A DNA stretch of 39,503 nt from Hydrogenophilales bacterium 16-64-40 (GTDB lineage: Bacteria > Pseudomonadota > Gammaproteobacteria > Burkholderiales > Thiobacillaceae), in the NCBI GenBank assembly GCA_002256995.1, contig NCGX01000033.1:1-39503 (forward strand), given 5' to 3'. A model generated the notes under the pieces. It made no database searches. It saw only the letters and a program-made list of their open reading frames with translations, and was not told where the DNA came from. A program made the position numbers and the translations under genes. Position 1 is the first letter of the stretch. Each line of letters opens with the position of its first letter. Below are positions 22,728 to 32,010 of this stretch, in pieces.

Positions 22728-22756
22728 ACCTGACAGATGGATTACATTTGTGTCAT
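22728..22756 (-). promoter_or_regulatory. Candidate CopR operator A, upstream of the DUF411-led unit
   Basis: Read on the minus strand, this 29-base element matches element B (26365-26393) at 22 of 29 positions without gaps. It shares ATGAC at one end, TGTAATC in the middle and GTCAGGT at the other. The outer TGAC...GTCA forms an inverted repeat. Binding by the adjacent CopR is inferred. Confidence 0.65.
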
Positions 22757-22782
22757 CTTCGATCCAGATAGGGATGCTGCCG

Positions 22783-23307
22783 TCACTCGACTATCACCTT
22801 GCCCATCATGCCGGCCTCCATATGACCGGGGATCAGGCAGGCAAAATCCACGGTCCCCGACTTGTCGAACTGCCAGACGATCCCGCCGCGCTGGCCGGCC
22901 TTCAGCGTGATCATGTTGGGCTCGGCATGCTCCATCCCGGGCATCTTGCGCATCATGTCGGCATGCGCCTTGAGATCGTCCAGGCTGCCGATCACCATTT
23001 CATGCGGAATCTTGCCGGCATTCCTGACGAAGAACCGGACAGTCTCGCCAGCCTTGACGCTGATATTGTCCGGCGTGAATCGCATGGCATCGTCCATGGT
23101 GACTTCGATGGTGCGGTCCACCTTGGCCGGGTCACCTGGCTTGCCCGTCAACGACGCAGGTGCTGTCTTCTCGATGGCGGACATGTCATGGTCGCCTGGC
23201 ATCATCTTGTGGCCATCCATGCCATGCCCGCCGGCGTGCTCCCCCGCCGCCAGGGCAATAGCTGGTAACACGCCAAGAATCAGAATTGACAGTGTCTTAA
23301 GTTTCAT
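22783..23307 (-). CDS. Periplasmic cupredoxin
   Basis: 174 residues: a signal peptide (MKLKTLSILILGVLPAIALA), a His/Met-rich N-terminal stretch (GEHAGGHGMDGHKMMPGDHDM), and one cupredoxin domain. Type 1 copper ligands are visible as KIPHEM (His) and FACLIPGHMEAGM (Cys, His, Met). It probably carries electrons or copper in the periplasm for the island's oxidases or for CopB. The ATG at 23307 lies 7 bases after AGGAG; the ATG at 23310 is only 4 bases away. It is the last gene of the copA-copB-cupredoxin group. Confidence 0.9.
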   Translation of the reverse strand: MKLKTLSILILGVLPAIALAAGEHAGGHGMDGHKMMPGDHDMSAIEKTAPASLTGKPGDPAKVDRTIEVTMDDAMRFTPDNISVKAGETVRFFVRNAGKIPHEMVIGSLDDLKAHADMMRKMPGMEHAEPNMITLKAGQRGGIVWQFDKSGTVDFACLIPGHMEAGMMGKVIVE

Positions 23308-23354
23308 CATGTTGCTCCTAATGAGTTGAGTGATTCGATCGTCGTTGCAATACA

Positions 23355-24383
23355 TCAGAACCAGAAACGCACGCCGGCGACCCAGCGTGTTTCATCTGTT
23401 TTTTCGCCCGCAGCGCGGGCCAGGTCGGCGGTCTTGCCGAATTTTCCGGCGCGTTCCACGCCGACATAGGGTGCGAACTGGCGTGTGAATTCGTATCTCA
23501 GGCGCAGGCCCGCCACGCCGTCGGAAAGGCCGCTGCCGATACCCAGGGCCTCGTCACTTTTTCCGTAGGCGTTGATTTCAAGGCGCGGCTGCAAGACAAG
23601 CTTCTGCGTGAGCAGCAACTCGTACTCCGCACCTAGGCGGAACGCGGTTCTTCCTTTGTCGCCGACATAGGCGGCCGCATCGACCTCGAACCAGTAGGGC
23701 GCGAGGCCCTGCACGCCGAAGGCCAGCCAGCCGCGATCGGGGCTCACGCCGCTGTCGTATCGCATGCCCAGTTGCGTATCCCAGAACGTGGCGATGGCAT
23801 GACCCCACAGCAGTTCGGTGCGGGCCTCCTGCAATTTGCCCTGGGAAACATCGCCTTCGGCCTTGACCACCAGCCGGTTGTAATCCCGGCCATACCAGCC
23901 CTGAATTTCGTACGCCGTGGCATTGTCGCCATCGCGGGCATGGACCTGTTCCAGCCGATCGACGAGCAGCCCGCCGAAGGTGTGCTCGTCGGACAGGCGC
24001 AGCACGCGCGGCCCGGGGAGCGCATACGGCCCCGATTCAAGCGTGTAACCGTCCGAATAGGCATGCGGATCGCGCGCATCGGGCGGAGCCGATCCGCCCT
24101 GCATGCTCATTTCACTGTGATCCATGGCCGGCATTTCACCGGCGGTTTCCGGCTTTTCCGATTTCATGCCGGGCATCGCACCATGATCCATGCCGCTGGA
24201 GTCCATAGCCGGCATCGCATCCCGGGCCGCCTTGGGCTTGACCGCGTCAGGAGACGGTGCACTCTGATGCTGAGCATGATCCATCGTCTCAGCGACGGGA
24301 CTGGTCTGCGCCAACGCGGGCGTCGCACCCAGGCCAATGATGGCCATTGCCAGAACGTTCATTCGCTTGTCTATCATCTTCAT
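23355..24383 (-). CDS. copB: Outer membrane copper resistance protein CopB (PcoB family)
   Basis: 342 residues: a signal peptide (to about ALAQT), a Met/His-rich region (about 30-95, with repeated MDH, GMDHGAMPGM and MDHSEMSM) and a beta-barrel domain ending RWVAGVRFWF, with aromatic C-terminal Phe as in outer membrane proteins. CopB/PcoB works with CopA in Cu tolerance, binding or moving copper at the outer membrane. The ATG at 24383 has GAGAG just upstream. It follows copA by 23 bases, the standard copAB order. Confidence 0.92.
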   Translation of the reverse strand: MKMIDKRMNVLAMAIIGLGATPALAQTSPVAETMDHAQHQSAPSPDAVKPKAARDAMPAMDSSGMDHGAMPGMKSEKPETAGEMPAMDHSEMSMQGGSAPPDARDPHAYSDGYTLESGPYALPGPRVLRLSDEHTFGGLLVDRLEQVHARDGDNATAYEIQGWYGRDYNRLVVKAEGDVSQGKLQEARTELLWGHAIATFWDTQLGMRYDSGVSPDRGWLAFGVQGLAPYWFEVDAAAYVGDKGRTAFRLGAEYELLLTQKLVLQPRLEINAYGKSDEALGIGSGLSDGVAGLRLRYEFTRQFAPYVGVERAGKFGKTADLARAAGEKTDETRWVAGVRFWF

Positions 24384-24406
24384 ATTTCTCTCGTTTCCGT
24401 CGGCAC

Positions 24407-26245
24407 TTACGCCACCACCACTTCGCGGAACATGCCCGCATCCATGTGCAGCATCAGATGGCAATGCCAGGCCCAGCGTCCCAGTGCGTCGGCGGTGACG
24501 AGGAAGCTGATGCGTTGCGCCGGCTGGACAGGTATGGTGTGGCGGCGTGCCTGGAAGCCCCCACCGTCTTGCTCAAGTTCACTCCACATGCCGTGCAGGT
24601 GCATGGGATGGGTCATCATGGTGTCGTTGTGGAGAATGACGCGCAGCCGTTCGCCATAGCGGAAGTGCACCGGGGTGGACCGGCCGAACTCAAGGCCGTC
24701 GAGCGACCATGTGTAACGCTCCATATTGCCGGTCAGATGGAGTTCGACCTCGCGCTCAGGTCCACGCGGATCGAGCGGGCCGTCGACGGTGCGAAGATCG
24801 GATAACGTCAACACGCGGCGCCCATTGTTGCGCAGGCCAATCCCGGGGTCGTCCAGATTGGTGCGCCCCATGTCCACCCGCATATCGGTACTGGGGCCAT
24901 ATTCGGTCTTCGCGTGGCGCGCCTGCGTACTCGGCCTGGCCAGTTTGCCGTCCATGGCCATTCCGGGTGGCATGGCGTGCTTACTGTGGTCCATGGCCAT
25001 TCCACCGTGGTTCATGCCGCTCATGCCGGCCATCCCGTTCAGGTCGCCGGAACTGCCGTGATCCATGCCGGCCATCCCGCCCATGCCCCCCATCGCGCCC
25101 ATCATGTCGGCCATGGTCAGCCAGTCAGCAGGGTCGACTTCGGGCACGGTCGCCTCGATCCCCGTGCGAACGGCCAGGGTGCCGCGCGCGAAGCCCGTGC
25201 GATCCATCGTCTGGGCAAACACCGTGTAGGCCTCGTCCTTCGGCTGCACCATCACATCGTAGGTTTCACCCGGCCCAAATCTGAATTCGTCGACCGTCAC
25301 CGGCTCGACGTTCTGGCCGTCTGCCTGCACCACGGTGAGCTTGAGCCCCGGAATTCGCACGTCATAAAAGGTATTGGCCGCGCCGTTGATAAAGCGCAAC
25401 CGAACCCGCTCGCCCGGACGGAACAGCCCGGTCCAGTTGCCGGCAGGCGTGGTGCCGTTCATCAAATAGGTGAGCGTCGCGGCCGAGAGATCAGCCAGAT
25501 CGGTCGGACTCATGCGCATTTCATTCCACATCCTGCGCTTGTCGATCGCGGCCTTGAGGCCATCGCGCGACACGTCGCGGAAGAAGTCCGCCGCTGTGGG
25601 CTGGTTGTAGTTGTAGTAGTCGCCCTGCATCTTAAGCTTGGCGAAGACACGCATCGGGTCTTCGTCGGTCCAATCCGACAGCTGGATCACATGTTCGCGA
25701 TCGGCCCGATTCGGCTCGCCAGCGGCCGGCTCGATAACAATGGCGCCGTACATCCCGGTCTGTTCCTGCATGCCGGAGTGCGAGTGGTACCAGTAGGTGC
25801 CGCTCTGCTCGATCTTGAAGCGGTAGGTGAAGGTCTCCCCCGGCGCGATGCCCTTGAAGCTGATGCCCGGCACGCCGTCCATCTGGAACGGCAGGATGAT
25901 GCCGTGCCAGTGAATGGACGTATCCTCGCGCAGCCTGTTGGTCACGCGGATCGTGACCGTATCGCCTTCGCGCCAGCGCAGCGTGGGCGCCGGGATCGAT
26001 CCGTTGACGGTGGTGGCCATGCGCGGTTTGCCGGTGAAATTGACCGGCGATTCGGCGATGACAAGATCGAATTCTGTGCCGCTGAGCACCGGTGCGCCGC
26101 GGTTGACCGCTTCAGTTCCGCTTGCCCAGCCCGGCTTGACGACCGACGACAGACCGAGCAGAACGCCACCCGCCACAAGACCTTGCACGAACCGGCGGCG
26201 CGGCAAATCCGGAACTGGTAAATAAAGAGAAGAATAAGGTTTCAT
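24407..26245 (-). CDS. copA: Copper resistance multicopper oxidase CopA (PcoA family)
   Basis: 612 residues with a Tat signal (PRRRFVQGLVAGG). Copper sites are HWHGIILPFQMDGVPG, YWYHSHSGMQEQTG, THPMHLHGMW and WHCHLMLHMDAGM (type 1, with the final Met). A Met/His-rich insert (about 385-435, MGGMGGMAGMDHGSS and similar) is typical of CopA. It oxidises Cu(I) to the less toxic Cu(II) and stores copper in the periplasm. It heads the first copper unit and is divergent from copR; candidate operator B lies 120 bases upstream. Not to be confused with the CopA-type ATPase. Confidence 0.96.
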   Translation of the reverse strand: MKPYSSLYLPVPDLPRRRFVQGLVAGGVLLGLSSVVKPGWASGTEAVNRGAPVLSGTEFDLVIAESPVNFTGKPRMATTVNGSIPAPTLRWREGDTVTIRVTNRLREDTSIHWHGIILPFQMDGVPGISFKGIAPGETFTYRFKIEQSGTYWYHSHSGMQEQTGMYGAIVIEPAAGEPNRADREHVIQLSDWTDEDPMRVFAKLKMQGDYYNYNQPTAADFFRDVSRDGLKAAIDKRRMWNEMRMSPTDLADLSAATLTYLMNGTTPAGNWTGLFRPGERVRLRFINGAANTFYDVRIPGLKLTVVQADGQNVEPVTVDEFRFGPGETYDVMVQPKDEAYTVFAQTMDRTGFARGTLAVRTGIEATVPEVDPADWLTMADMMGAMGGMGGMAGMDHGSSGDLNGMAGMSGMNHGGMAMDHSKHAMPPGMAMDGKLARPSTQARHAKTEYGPSTDMRVDMGRTNLDDPGIGLRNNGRRVLTLSDLRTVDGPLDPRGPEREVELHLTGNMERYTWSLDGLEFGRSTPVHFRYGERLRVILHNDTMMTHPMHLHGMWSELEQDGGGFQARRHTIPVQPAQRISFLVTADALGRWAWHCHLMLHMDAGMFREVVVA

Positions 26246-26364
26246 GCGGGACTGCCTTCCATAAGATCATGTAATGTTGTTTTTGACCGCAGATTCACGA
26301 TGCCCAAGCTGCCCGAATTGAGCGTCACCAACGACGACATCCTGCATTTTTGCCATGGACATGA

Positions 26365-26393
26365 ACCTGACTGGCAGATTACAAATCAGTCAT
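26365..26393. promoter_or_regulatory. Candidate CopR operator B, between copA and copR
   Basis: This is the second copy of the element at 22728-22756 (22 of 29 identical). It lies 62 bases before the copR start and 120 bases before the copA start, so it could serve both divergent units and CopR autoregulation. No clean -35/-10 pair could be assigned next to it. Confidence 0.65.
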
Positions 26394-26454
26394 GCGGTTC
26401 TCCACCGGGCGCGAGCTGTGGCAGGATGCGTGCATCCTGCCGAGTATTCCAACC

Positions 26455-27147
26455 ATGAAAATCCTGATCGTCGAAGACGAACCCAAGACGGGCGATTACC
26501 TGAAACAGGGGCTCACCGAAGCCGGCTTCATCACGGACCTGGCGCGTGAGGGATGGGACGGGCTGGATCTGGCCAAAACCGGCCACTACGACCTGATGAT
26601 CCTGGATGTGATGCTGCCCGGACTCAACGGCTGGCAGGTGCTCGAAGGCGTGCGCCGGGCCGGGGTCGACATGCCGGTGCTGTTCCTGACGGCGCGCGAC
26701 CAGGTCGAGGATCGGGTCAAGGGGCTGGAACTGGGGGCCGACGATTATCTGGTGAAGCCCTTCGCCTTTGCCGAGCTGCTGGCCCGGGTGCGCAGCCTGG
26801 TGCGCCGCGGGCATGCCGGCCTGGAGCCCACCGTTCTCAAGGCGGCCGACCTGGAACTGGACCTGCTGCGGCGGCGCGCCACGCGGGCGGGGCGCAAGAT
26901 CGAGCTGACCGCCAAGGAGTTTGCCCTGCTGGAGCTGTTTCTGCGCCGCCAGGGCGAAGTGCTGCCGCGCAGCCTGATCGCCTCGCAGGTATGGGACATG
27001 AATTTCGATTCCGACACCAACGTCATCGACGTGGCGGTGCGCCGGCTGCGGGTCAAGATCGACGAGGGCTTTGAATTCAAGCTCATCCATACCGTGCGGG
27101 GGATGGGCTATGTGCTGGAAACATTCCCGGAAAACGCGGAACCATGA
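26455..27147 (+). CDS. copR: Heavy-metal response regulator CopR/CusR (OmpR family)
   Basis: 230 residues. The receiver domain (1-120) has phospho-acceptor Asp51 (MILDVMLPG) with the acidic pair at residues 7-8, Thr in FLTARD and Lys in DYLVKPFAF. The C-terminal winged helix (about 130-225) ends with [28 protein letters not shown], as in CusR and CopR. The ATG at 26455 ([20 protein letters not shown]) is the standard start; a longer frame from 26392 would run through the operator. No strong ribosome site is seen. It overlaps copS by 4 bases (ATGA). Confidence 0.95.
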   Translation: MKILIVEDEPKTGDYLKQGLTEAGFITDLAREGWDGLDLAKTGHYDLMILDVMLPGLNGWQVLEGVRRAGVDMPVLFLTARDQVEDRVKGLELGADDYLVKPFAFAELLARVRSLVRRGHAGLEPTVLKAADLELDLLRRRATRAGRKIELTAKEFALLELFLRRQGEVLPRSLIASQVWDMNFDSDTNVIDVAVRRLRVKIDEGFEFKLIHTVRGMGYVLETFPENAEP

Positions 27148-28547
27148 AAACCCTGTCACTGACCGCCCGGATCAGCCTGCTTTTTGCTGTGGCCGCTGCA
27201 CTGGTCTTGCTTGTAACGAGCTACTTCCTGACGCAAAAGGTGGAGGCCCATTTTGAAGAGGAAGATCGGATCGAACTCAATGGCAAGCTGGCGCTCGTCC
27301 GGAACCTGTTCACGCAAGCCTCAAACAGCAAAACGCTGGACCGTCTGCCCCAGCAACTGGACGACGCCCTGGTTGGTCATCATGGGCTCGCCGTCGTCGT
27401 GACCGATGCGACGGGGAATATCTGGTTCGCCACCTCGGGCGCGGATTTTCCGCGCACGCTGCTGCAAGCCTGCCAGGCGCGGCCTGCATCGTGTACGGAT
27501 GGGACCTTGCATCAATGGGAACAAAACGGCCTCAGCCACCGGGGCATGGCCGTGTCGATCACGGCAGGCAGCGGCGGGCCCTACACCGTGGCCGTGGCAC
27601 AGGACATCGAGCACCATGCACTTTTCATGGACACGTTCCGCTCGGTGCTGGGAATCGCCATTGCCCTAGCCGCCCTGGCCATGGCCGGCCTGGGCTGGAT
27701 CGTTACCCGATGGGGGCTCTTGCCCTTGCGCCAGGTCACCGATACCGTGGCCGGCATTTCCGCCGAACGTCTCGGCGCGCGCCTTCCGGCTTCGGGGCTT
27801 CCGGCCGAACTCATGCCGCTTACTGCCGCTTTCAATGCCATGCTGGCCCGTCTGGATGATTCATTCCGGCGCCTCTCCGAGTTCTCTTCCAATATCGCGC
27901 ACGAACTGCGCACCCCCATCTCCAATCTCATGACCCAGACCCAGGTGGCGCTTTCCGGTGCGCGCGATAACAACGAATACAAGGAAGTCCTGTACTCGAG
28001 CCTGGAAGAATACGAACGCATGGCCCAGATGGTCGGCGACATGCTCTATCTTGCCCAGGCCGACAACGGCCTCCTCTCACCGGGCCGGGAAAGCGTCAAC
28101 CTGGCCAATGAAACAAATGGCCTGTTCGACTATTTCGAAGCGTGGGCGGAGGAGCGCGGCGTTTCGCTGGCCCTGACGGGATCGGCCACCGTACCGGGCG
28201 ACCGGCTGATGCTGCGGCGTGCGCTCAGCAACCTCATATCGAACGCCATCCGGCATACGCCACCCGGCCAGACCGTGCGCGTATCGCTGGCCATGCACGG
28301 CGACAAGGCCGTCGTTGCCGTCGAAAACCCCGGCCCCGAAATCCCGGCCGAGCACCTCCCCAGCCTCTTCGACCGTTTCTACCGCGTCGACCCCTCGCGT
28401 CAACGCAAAGGCGATGGCGCCGGGTTGGGGCTTGCCATCGTCAAATCCATCATCGACGCACATGGCGGTTCGATCAAAGTCGCATCCGCCAATCAGGCGA
28501 CGCGGTTCCAACTCACCTTGCCTGCGTTGGCTGTGAATGATGCATAG
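27144..28547 (+). CDS. copS: Heavy-metal sensor histidine kinase CopS/CusS
   Basis: 467 residues. Membrane segment 1 (about 9-29), a periplasmic sensor of about 135 residues, membrane segment 2 (about 166-187), a HAMP domain, then the H-box [15 protein letters not shown] with phospho-acceptor His253. The ATPase domain has the N-box ([19 protein letters not shown]) and G-boxes ([22 protein letters not shown]). It should detect periplasmic Cu or Ag and phosphorylate CopR. It is coupled to copR by a 4-base overlap and ends convergent with the CBS protein gene. Confidence 0.94.
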   Translation: MKTLSLTARISLLFAVAAALVLLVTSYFLTQKVEAHFEEEDRIELNGKLALVRNLFTQASNSKTLDRLPQQLDDALVGHHGLAVVVTDATGNIWFATSGADFPRTLLQACQARPASCTDGTLHQWEQNGLSHRGMAVSITAGSGGPYTVAVAQDIEHHALFMDTFRSVLGIAIALAALAMAGLGWIVTRWGLLPLRQVTDTVAGISAERLGARLPASGLPAELMPLTAAFNAMLARLDDSFRRLSEFSSNIAHELRTPISNLMTQTQVALSGARDNNEYKEVLYSSLEEYERMAQMVGDMLYLAQADNGLLSPGRESVNLANETNGLFDYFEAWAEERGVSLALTGSATVPGDRLMLRRALSNLISNAIRHTPPGQTVRVSLAMHGDKAVVAVENPGPEIPAEHLPSLFDRFYRVDPSRQRKGDGAGLGLAIVKSIIDAHGGSIKVASANQATRFQLTLPALAVNDA

Positions 28548-28688
28548 CGGCCACTCAACGGAACTATAGCCACCGGCAGCATTGCTGCCGATCAACAGAA
28601 GTACACACTGGTTCCACCGCCGGCTGCTTACGGACCTACATCAGCCGCCCAATAACAAATCTCCCCCGCCCCACCATTGACGGCTGAT

Positions 28689-28714
28689 GGCCGGTTTTGC
28701 CTGACAGACCGGCC
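28689..28714. terminator. Inverted repeat between copS and the CBS-domain gene (possible terminator)
   Basis: GGCCGGT (28689-28695) and ACCGGCC (28708-28714) form a 7-bp stem with a 12-base loop. It lies in the 210-base gap (28548-28757) between two converging genes but has no T-run on either side, so terminator function is uncertain. Nothing else was recognised in this gap. Confidence 0.35.
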
Positions 28715-28757
28715 TGAACCTGCACCGTCTATCAGGTCGAGCCTGAATTTTTGCAAT

Positions 28758-29207
28758 TCATGTCCGGATGACCGCCTCGCGCTGCCGCTCGCGCGACACC
28801 AGCTTCGCCAGTTCGGTCATTTCCTCGGCCAGCAGGCTTAGCAGGTCGTCCAGGGTGAGGATGCCGACCAGGCCGCCTTCGCGATCGACCACCGGCATGC
28901 GCCGCACGCCCTTGTCGCGCATGTGGCGCAGCGCCTCGAACAGGCCGTCGCCTTCGTGCACGGTGGCCACTTCCGGACCCATGATGTCGCCCACCTTGAG
29001 CGCGTCCGGATTCACCCCGGCCGCTACCACTTCCACCACGATGTCGCGGTCGGTGACGATGCCGACGGGATACCTGTGGCCGGCCTTTTCCTCGACCACC
29101 ACCAGGTCGCCGACGTGGTGCTTGCGCATCAGTTGCGCTGCATCCACCACCGAAAGCGCCTTCTCCGCGACCACCACATCCCGGTTGCAAATTTCGCCCA
29201 CTGCCAT
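28758..29207 (-). CDS. CBS-pair domain protein
   Basis: 149 residues made of two CBS domains (about 7-60 and 75-130), with typical motifs VGDLVVV...VGIVTDRDIV and VRRMPVVDREGGLVGILTLDDLL. There is no attached catalytic domain. Stand-alone CBS pairs bind adenine nucleotides or similar ligands and act as sensors of energy state; the partner is unknown. The C-terminus (LAKLVSRERQREAVIRT) is helical and basic. It lies next to narL in the same direction, but 80 bases separate them and a link to nitrate control is only possible. Confidence 0.9.
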   Translation of the reverse strand: MAVGEICNRDVVVAEKALSVVDAAQLMRKHHVGDLVVVEEKAGHRYPVGIVTDRDIVVEVVAAGVNPDALKVGDIMGPEVATVHEGDGLFEALRHMRDKGVRRMPVVDREGGLVGILTLDDLLSLLAEEMTELAKLVSRERQREAVIRT

Positions 29208-29286
29208 GTCGTGCTCCTTGTTTGAACGAACCGGCTATTCAAGATAGTCGACGCCGGCAAACCCGGTTGGCACACCCTCGCGAATG

Positions 29287-29946
29287 TTACGGCTTGGCCT
29301 GGCGCCGGCAGCGGTCGGCCCACACTGCCGCTTCCACCCGCGAACGCAGGTTGAGCTTTTTCAGCAGGTGCTTGACGTGGACCTTCACCGTGCCCTCGGC
29401 GATGTTCATGTCGCGGGCAATCAGCTTGTTGCTCTTGCCGTCGATCAGGTGGTCGAGGATGCGGCTTTCCTGTTCGGTCAGCCCGGCCTCGGCGAGGCTG
29501 GTGGGACGATCCTTTTCGCGCAGCGAAGCTACCAGCAATTGGGTCAGGCGCTCGCTGATGGTGATTTTGCCGCGCGCCGCCTCGCCCAGTTGCTGCATCA
29601 GGTCTTCCGGCTCCATGTCCTTCAGCAGGTAGCCGTCGGCGCCGGCCTGCAGCGCGGCCATCAGGTCTTCCGCATGATCCGACACGGTCAGCATGATGAT
29701 GCGCGAATCGAGGCCGTCGTCCTTCAGCGTTTTCAGCACCTCGACGCCGTTCATGTCCTTCATGTTCAGGTCGAGCAGGATCATGTGCGGCTGCAGGCGG
29801 TGGGCGAGTGCGATGCCCTCCTTGCCGCTGGCGGCCTCGCCGACGAAACGGAATTCGGGGGCGGCCTGGATCAGCTGGATCACCCCCTTGCGGAACAGGG
29901 GGTGGTCGTCGACGATGAGGATGCTCTGGGGCGCTGCCGGGTTCAT
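29287..29946 (-). CDS. narL: Nitrate/nitrite response regulator NarL
   Basis: 219 residues. Receiver domain with phospho-acceptor Asp59 (MILLDLNMKDMNG) and the acidic pair DD at residues 13-14. A LuxR-type helix-turn-helix follows (about 150-215, with LTEQESRILDHLIDGKSNKLIARDMNIAEGTVKVHVKHLL). It closely follows the NarL/NarP layout. It lies 10 bases after narX in the same operon, so the pair is co-transcribed, and its likely binding heptamers are seen upstream of narK1 (32020-32035). Confidence 0.95.
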   Translation of the reverse strand: MNPAAPQSILIVDDHPLFRKGVIQLIQAAPEFRFVGEAASGKEGIALAHRLQPHMILLDLNMKDMNGVEVLKTLKDDGLDSRIIMLTVSDHAEDLMAALQAGADGYLLKDMEPEDLMQQLGEAARGKITISERLTQLLVASLREKDRPTSLAEAGLTEQESRILDHLIDGKSNKLIARDMNIAEGTVKVHVKHLLKKLNLRSRVEAAVWADRCRRQAKP

Positions 29947-29956
29947 GGATGTGGGG

Positions 29957-31852
29957 TCAGGTGACGGGATGAATGGGGATGGTAACGTCGCGCTCGGCGC
30001 TCGGCATGAAATGTAGGGTAACGCGGGTGCCTGACGTGGGCAGGTTCTCGACCGTCAGCCGGCCGCCCAGATTTTTTGCCCGTTCGTCCATGATGGCCAT
30101 GCCGTAGTGGTGCGCGCCGGCGGCCTGGCGGATGCCGAGGCCGTCGTCGGTGACGGTGACCGACACCGAGCCGTCGCTTTTACAGGTCACCCTGACCTCG
30201 GCCTTTGTCGCCTTGGCATGGTTGAGCACATTGGACAAGGCTTCGCGGATGATCTGCAGGGCATGGATTTCCTCGTTGGCACTGAGCGTGCAGCCGGCCA
30301 GATGGACATCCAGCGTGATCGGGATGCCGCCGCGGCCGGAAAACTCGGTCACCGTGTTTTGCAAGGCGGCAGCCAGCCCTTCGCCCTCGATGCGCAGGCG
30401 GAAGGTGGTGAGCAGTTCGCGCAGCTGGCGGTAGGCGCTGTTCAAGCCTTCACGCAATTCCGCCAGCACTTCCCTGGCCTCGTTTGCCCGCTGCGGATCG
30501 TCCAGCAGCGGCTTCATGCGGCTGACCTGGATTTTCATGTAGGCAAGCGACTGCGCCAGCGAATCGTGCAGGTCGCGCGCCAGCGCGGCGCGTTCTTCCA
30601 GCAGCGACACCCGGCGGCTTTGTTCGCTGCGCCGCGCAGTGCCGATGGCGATGCCGATGTGGCGCGACAGCGCTTCCAGCAACTGGGTCTGCCACGGTGC
30701 CAGTTCCTTGCCCGGCGGCATTTCAAGCTGCAGCACGCCGTACTGGTGCTCGGTGTCCTTTAGCGGCAAAGACAGCACGCGCCGGCCATCGTGCAGCGGA
30801 TGCACGGCCAGCGTGTGGTGCGCCAAACACTCAGCGCAACTCATCAGGCCGCACAGGTCGGGGTCGCCGCTGTCCGGGTGCAGCGTGCTGGCGATGACCC
30901 GCGCGCGCGCGTCACCAGATTCCACCAGGCAGGCTCGCCCGTGCCCCACGCCCAGCACGTTTTCCAGATCCTTCAGCAGGATGGCGTAGGTGTCCGGCGC
31001 CACCGGCCCGTTGTAGAGCCGGGCGATCGAGTGGTAGAGCAGTTCCAGCGAACGGTTGGCGATGGTGAGTTCGGCGGTCTTTTCCGTCACCCGCGCTTCC
31101 AGGTTCTGGTACAGCCTGGAAAGGTCTTCCGCCATGTGGTTGAAAGCCTGGCCCAGCCGTCCGATTTCGTCTTCCCCGCTCAGATCGGTGCGCACGGCCA
31201 GATTGCCCTGCCCGATCTGGTCGGCCTGTTCCAGCAGCCTGCGCAGCGGGTGAACCAGAATATTGTTGACCAAATAGATGGAGAGGATCACCACCAGCAG
31301 GGTGGCAATCACCGATGCGCCGAGGATGACTCGCATGACCAGGATTTTCGCTTCGGCAGCCTCTTCGATCTGTTTCACCAGATCGTTGATGTGGTCGACG
31401 AATTCGGGGATCTTGTCCAACACAGCCGCGTCAGCTACGGTCGAGGCGGATGCCGCCGGCAGGCTGACCAGGCCCGGCTTGATTTGCGTGCGCCAGCTGG
31501 TTTCGACCTGCCGGTGGACCTGCCGCAGCGGAGTGGTTGCATCGGCCGGCAGCACAGCCAGGATGGGGCCGGCCTTCAGATCGCCTTCAAACCGGGTGAT
31601 GGCCTCCGCGAGTGTCTGCAGGTGTTCGGGCGCCCTGTTCTGTTGATAGCGCTGATAAATCGATGCCATGCGCCAGCTCTGCATTCGCAGGCTGCCCGCC
31701 AGGTTGATCGCCTGGCCGTTGCCCTGGGTGGTTTCCGCCACCATCCACGAGGTGGACATGCTGGCCACCGCCAGCACGGTGATGGCGACAAACATGCCGC
31801 CCAGCCGCAACAGCAGGGAGTTCTGCAGCTTATTACCCACCAGACGAATCAC
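29957..31852 (-). CDS. narX: Nitrate/nitrite sensor histidine kinase NarX
   Basis: About 631 residues from a GTG at 31852, preceded by GGAG 7 bases upstream; this start aligns the first membrane helix with E. coli NarX. An ATG at 31918 (653 residues) is possible but lacks a ribosome site. The order is: helix 1; a periplasmic P-box for nitrate/nitrite (GQAINLAGSLRMQSWRM); helix 2 (about 180-200); HAMP; a GAF-like central region with several cysteines; and a HisKA_3 core with the phospho-acceptor motif RDLHDSLAQSL. The ATPase G-box is DDGLGIRQAAGAHHYG. It controls NarL and hence the nar genes opposite. Confidence 0.94.
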   Translation of the reverse strand: MIRLVGNKLQNSLLLRLGGMFVAITVLAVASMSTSWMVAETTQGNGQAINLAGSLRMQSWRMASIYQRYQQNRAPEHLQTLAEAITRFEGDLKAGPILAVLPADATTPLRQVHRQVETSWRTQIKPGLVSLPAASASTVADAAVLDKIPEFVDHINDLVKQIEEAAEAKILVMRVILGASVIATLLVVILSIYLVNNILVHPLRRLLEQADQIGQGNLAVRTDLSGEDEIGRLGQAFNHMAEDLSRLYQNLEARVTEKTAELTIANRSLELLYHSIARLYNGPVAPDTYAILLKDLENVLGVGHGRACLVESGDARARVIASTLHPDSGDPDLCGLMSCAECLAHHTLAVHPLHDGRRVLSLPLKDTEHQYGVLQLEMPPGKELAPWQTQLLEALSRHIGIAIGTARRSEQSRRVSLLEERAALARDLHDSLAQSLAYMKIQVSRMKPLLDDPQRANEAREVLAELREGLNSAYRQLRELLTTFRLRIEGEGLAAALQNTVTEFSGRGGIPITLDVHLAGCTLSANEEIHALQIIREALSNVLNHAKATKAEVRVTCKSDGSVSVTVTDDGLGIRQAAGAHHYGMAIMDERAKNLGGRLTVENLPTSGTRVTLHFMPSAERDVTIPIHPVT

Positions 31853-32010
31853 GTGTTTGCTCCATGCAATCGGCAGTCGTTGCCATGCCGCTAGCGTAAT
31901 ACACCTTCTGTCCTGCATTGTGGATCAAAGGGCATACCTCTTCTTCGCCACCGGCTCACCGGCGTGTGAACGTTGCCAAAAAACATCATTATTAACAAGG
32001 CATTACCAAC

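Noticed and set aside
24920-25110. Repeated ATGG/CATGCC units resembling a short repeat array
   Set aside because: They are codons of the Met/His/Gly-rich insert of CopA, not a nucleotide repeat or CRISPR array.
26300-26458. A 52-codon plus-strand ORF (MPKLPELSVTNDDILHFCHG...) ending at the copR start
   Set aside because: It has no ribosome site and runs through the candidate CopR operator; coding is unlikely, though a leader peptide cannot be excluded.
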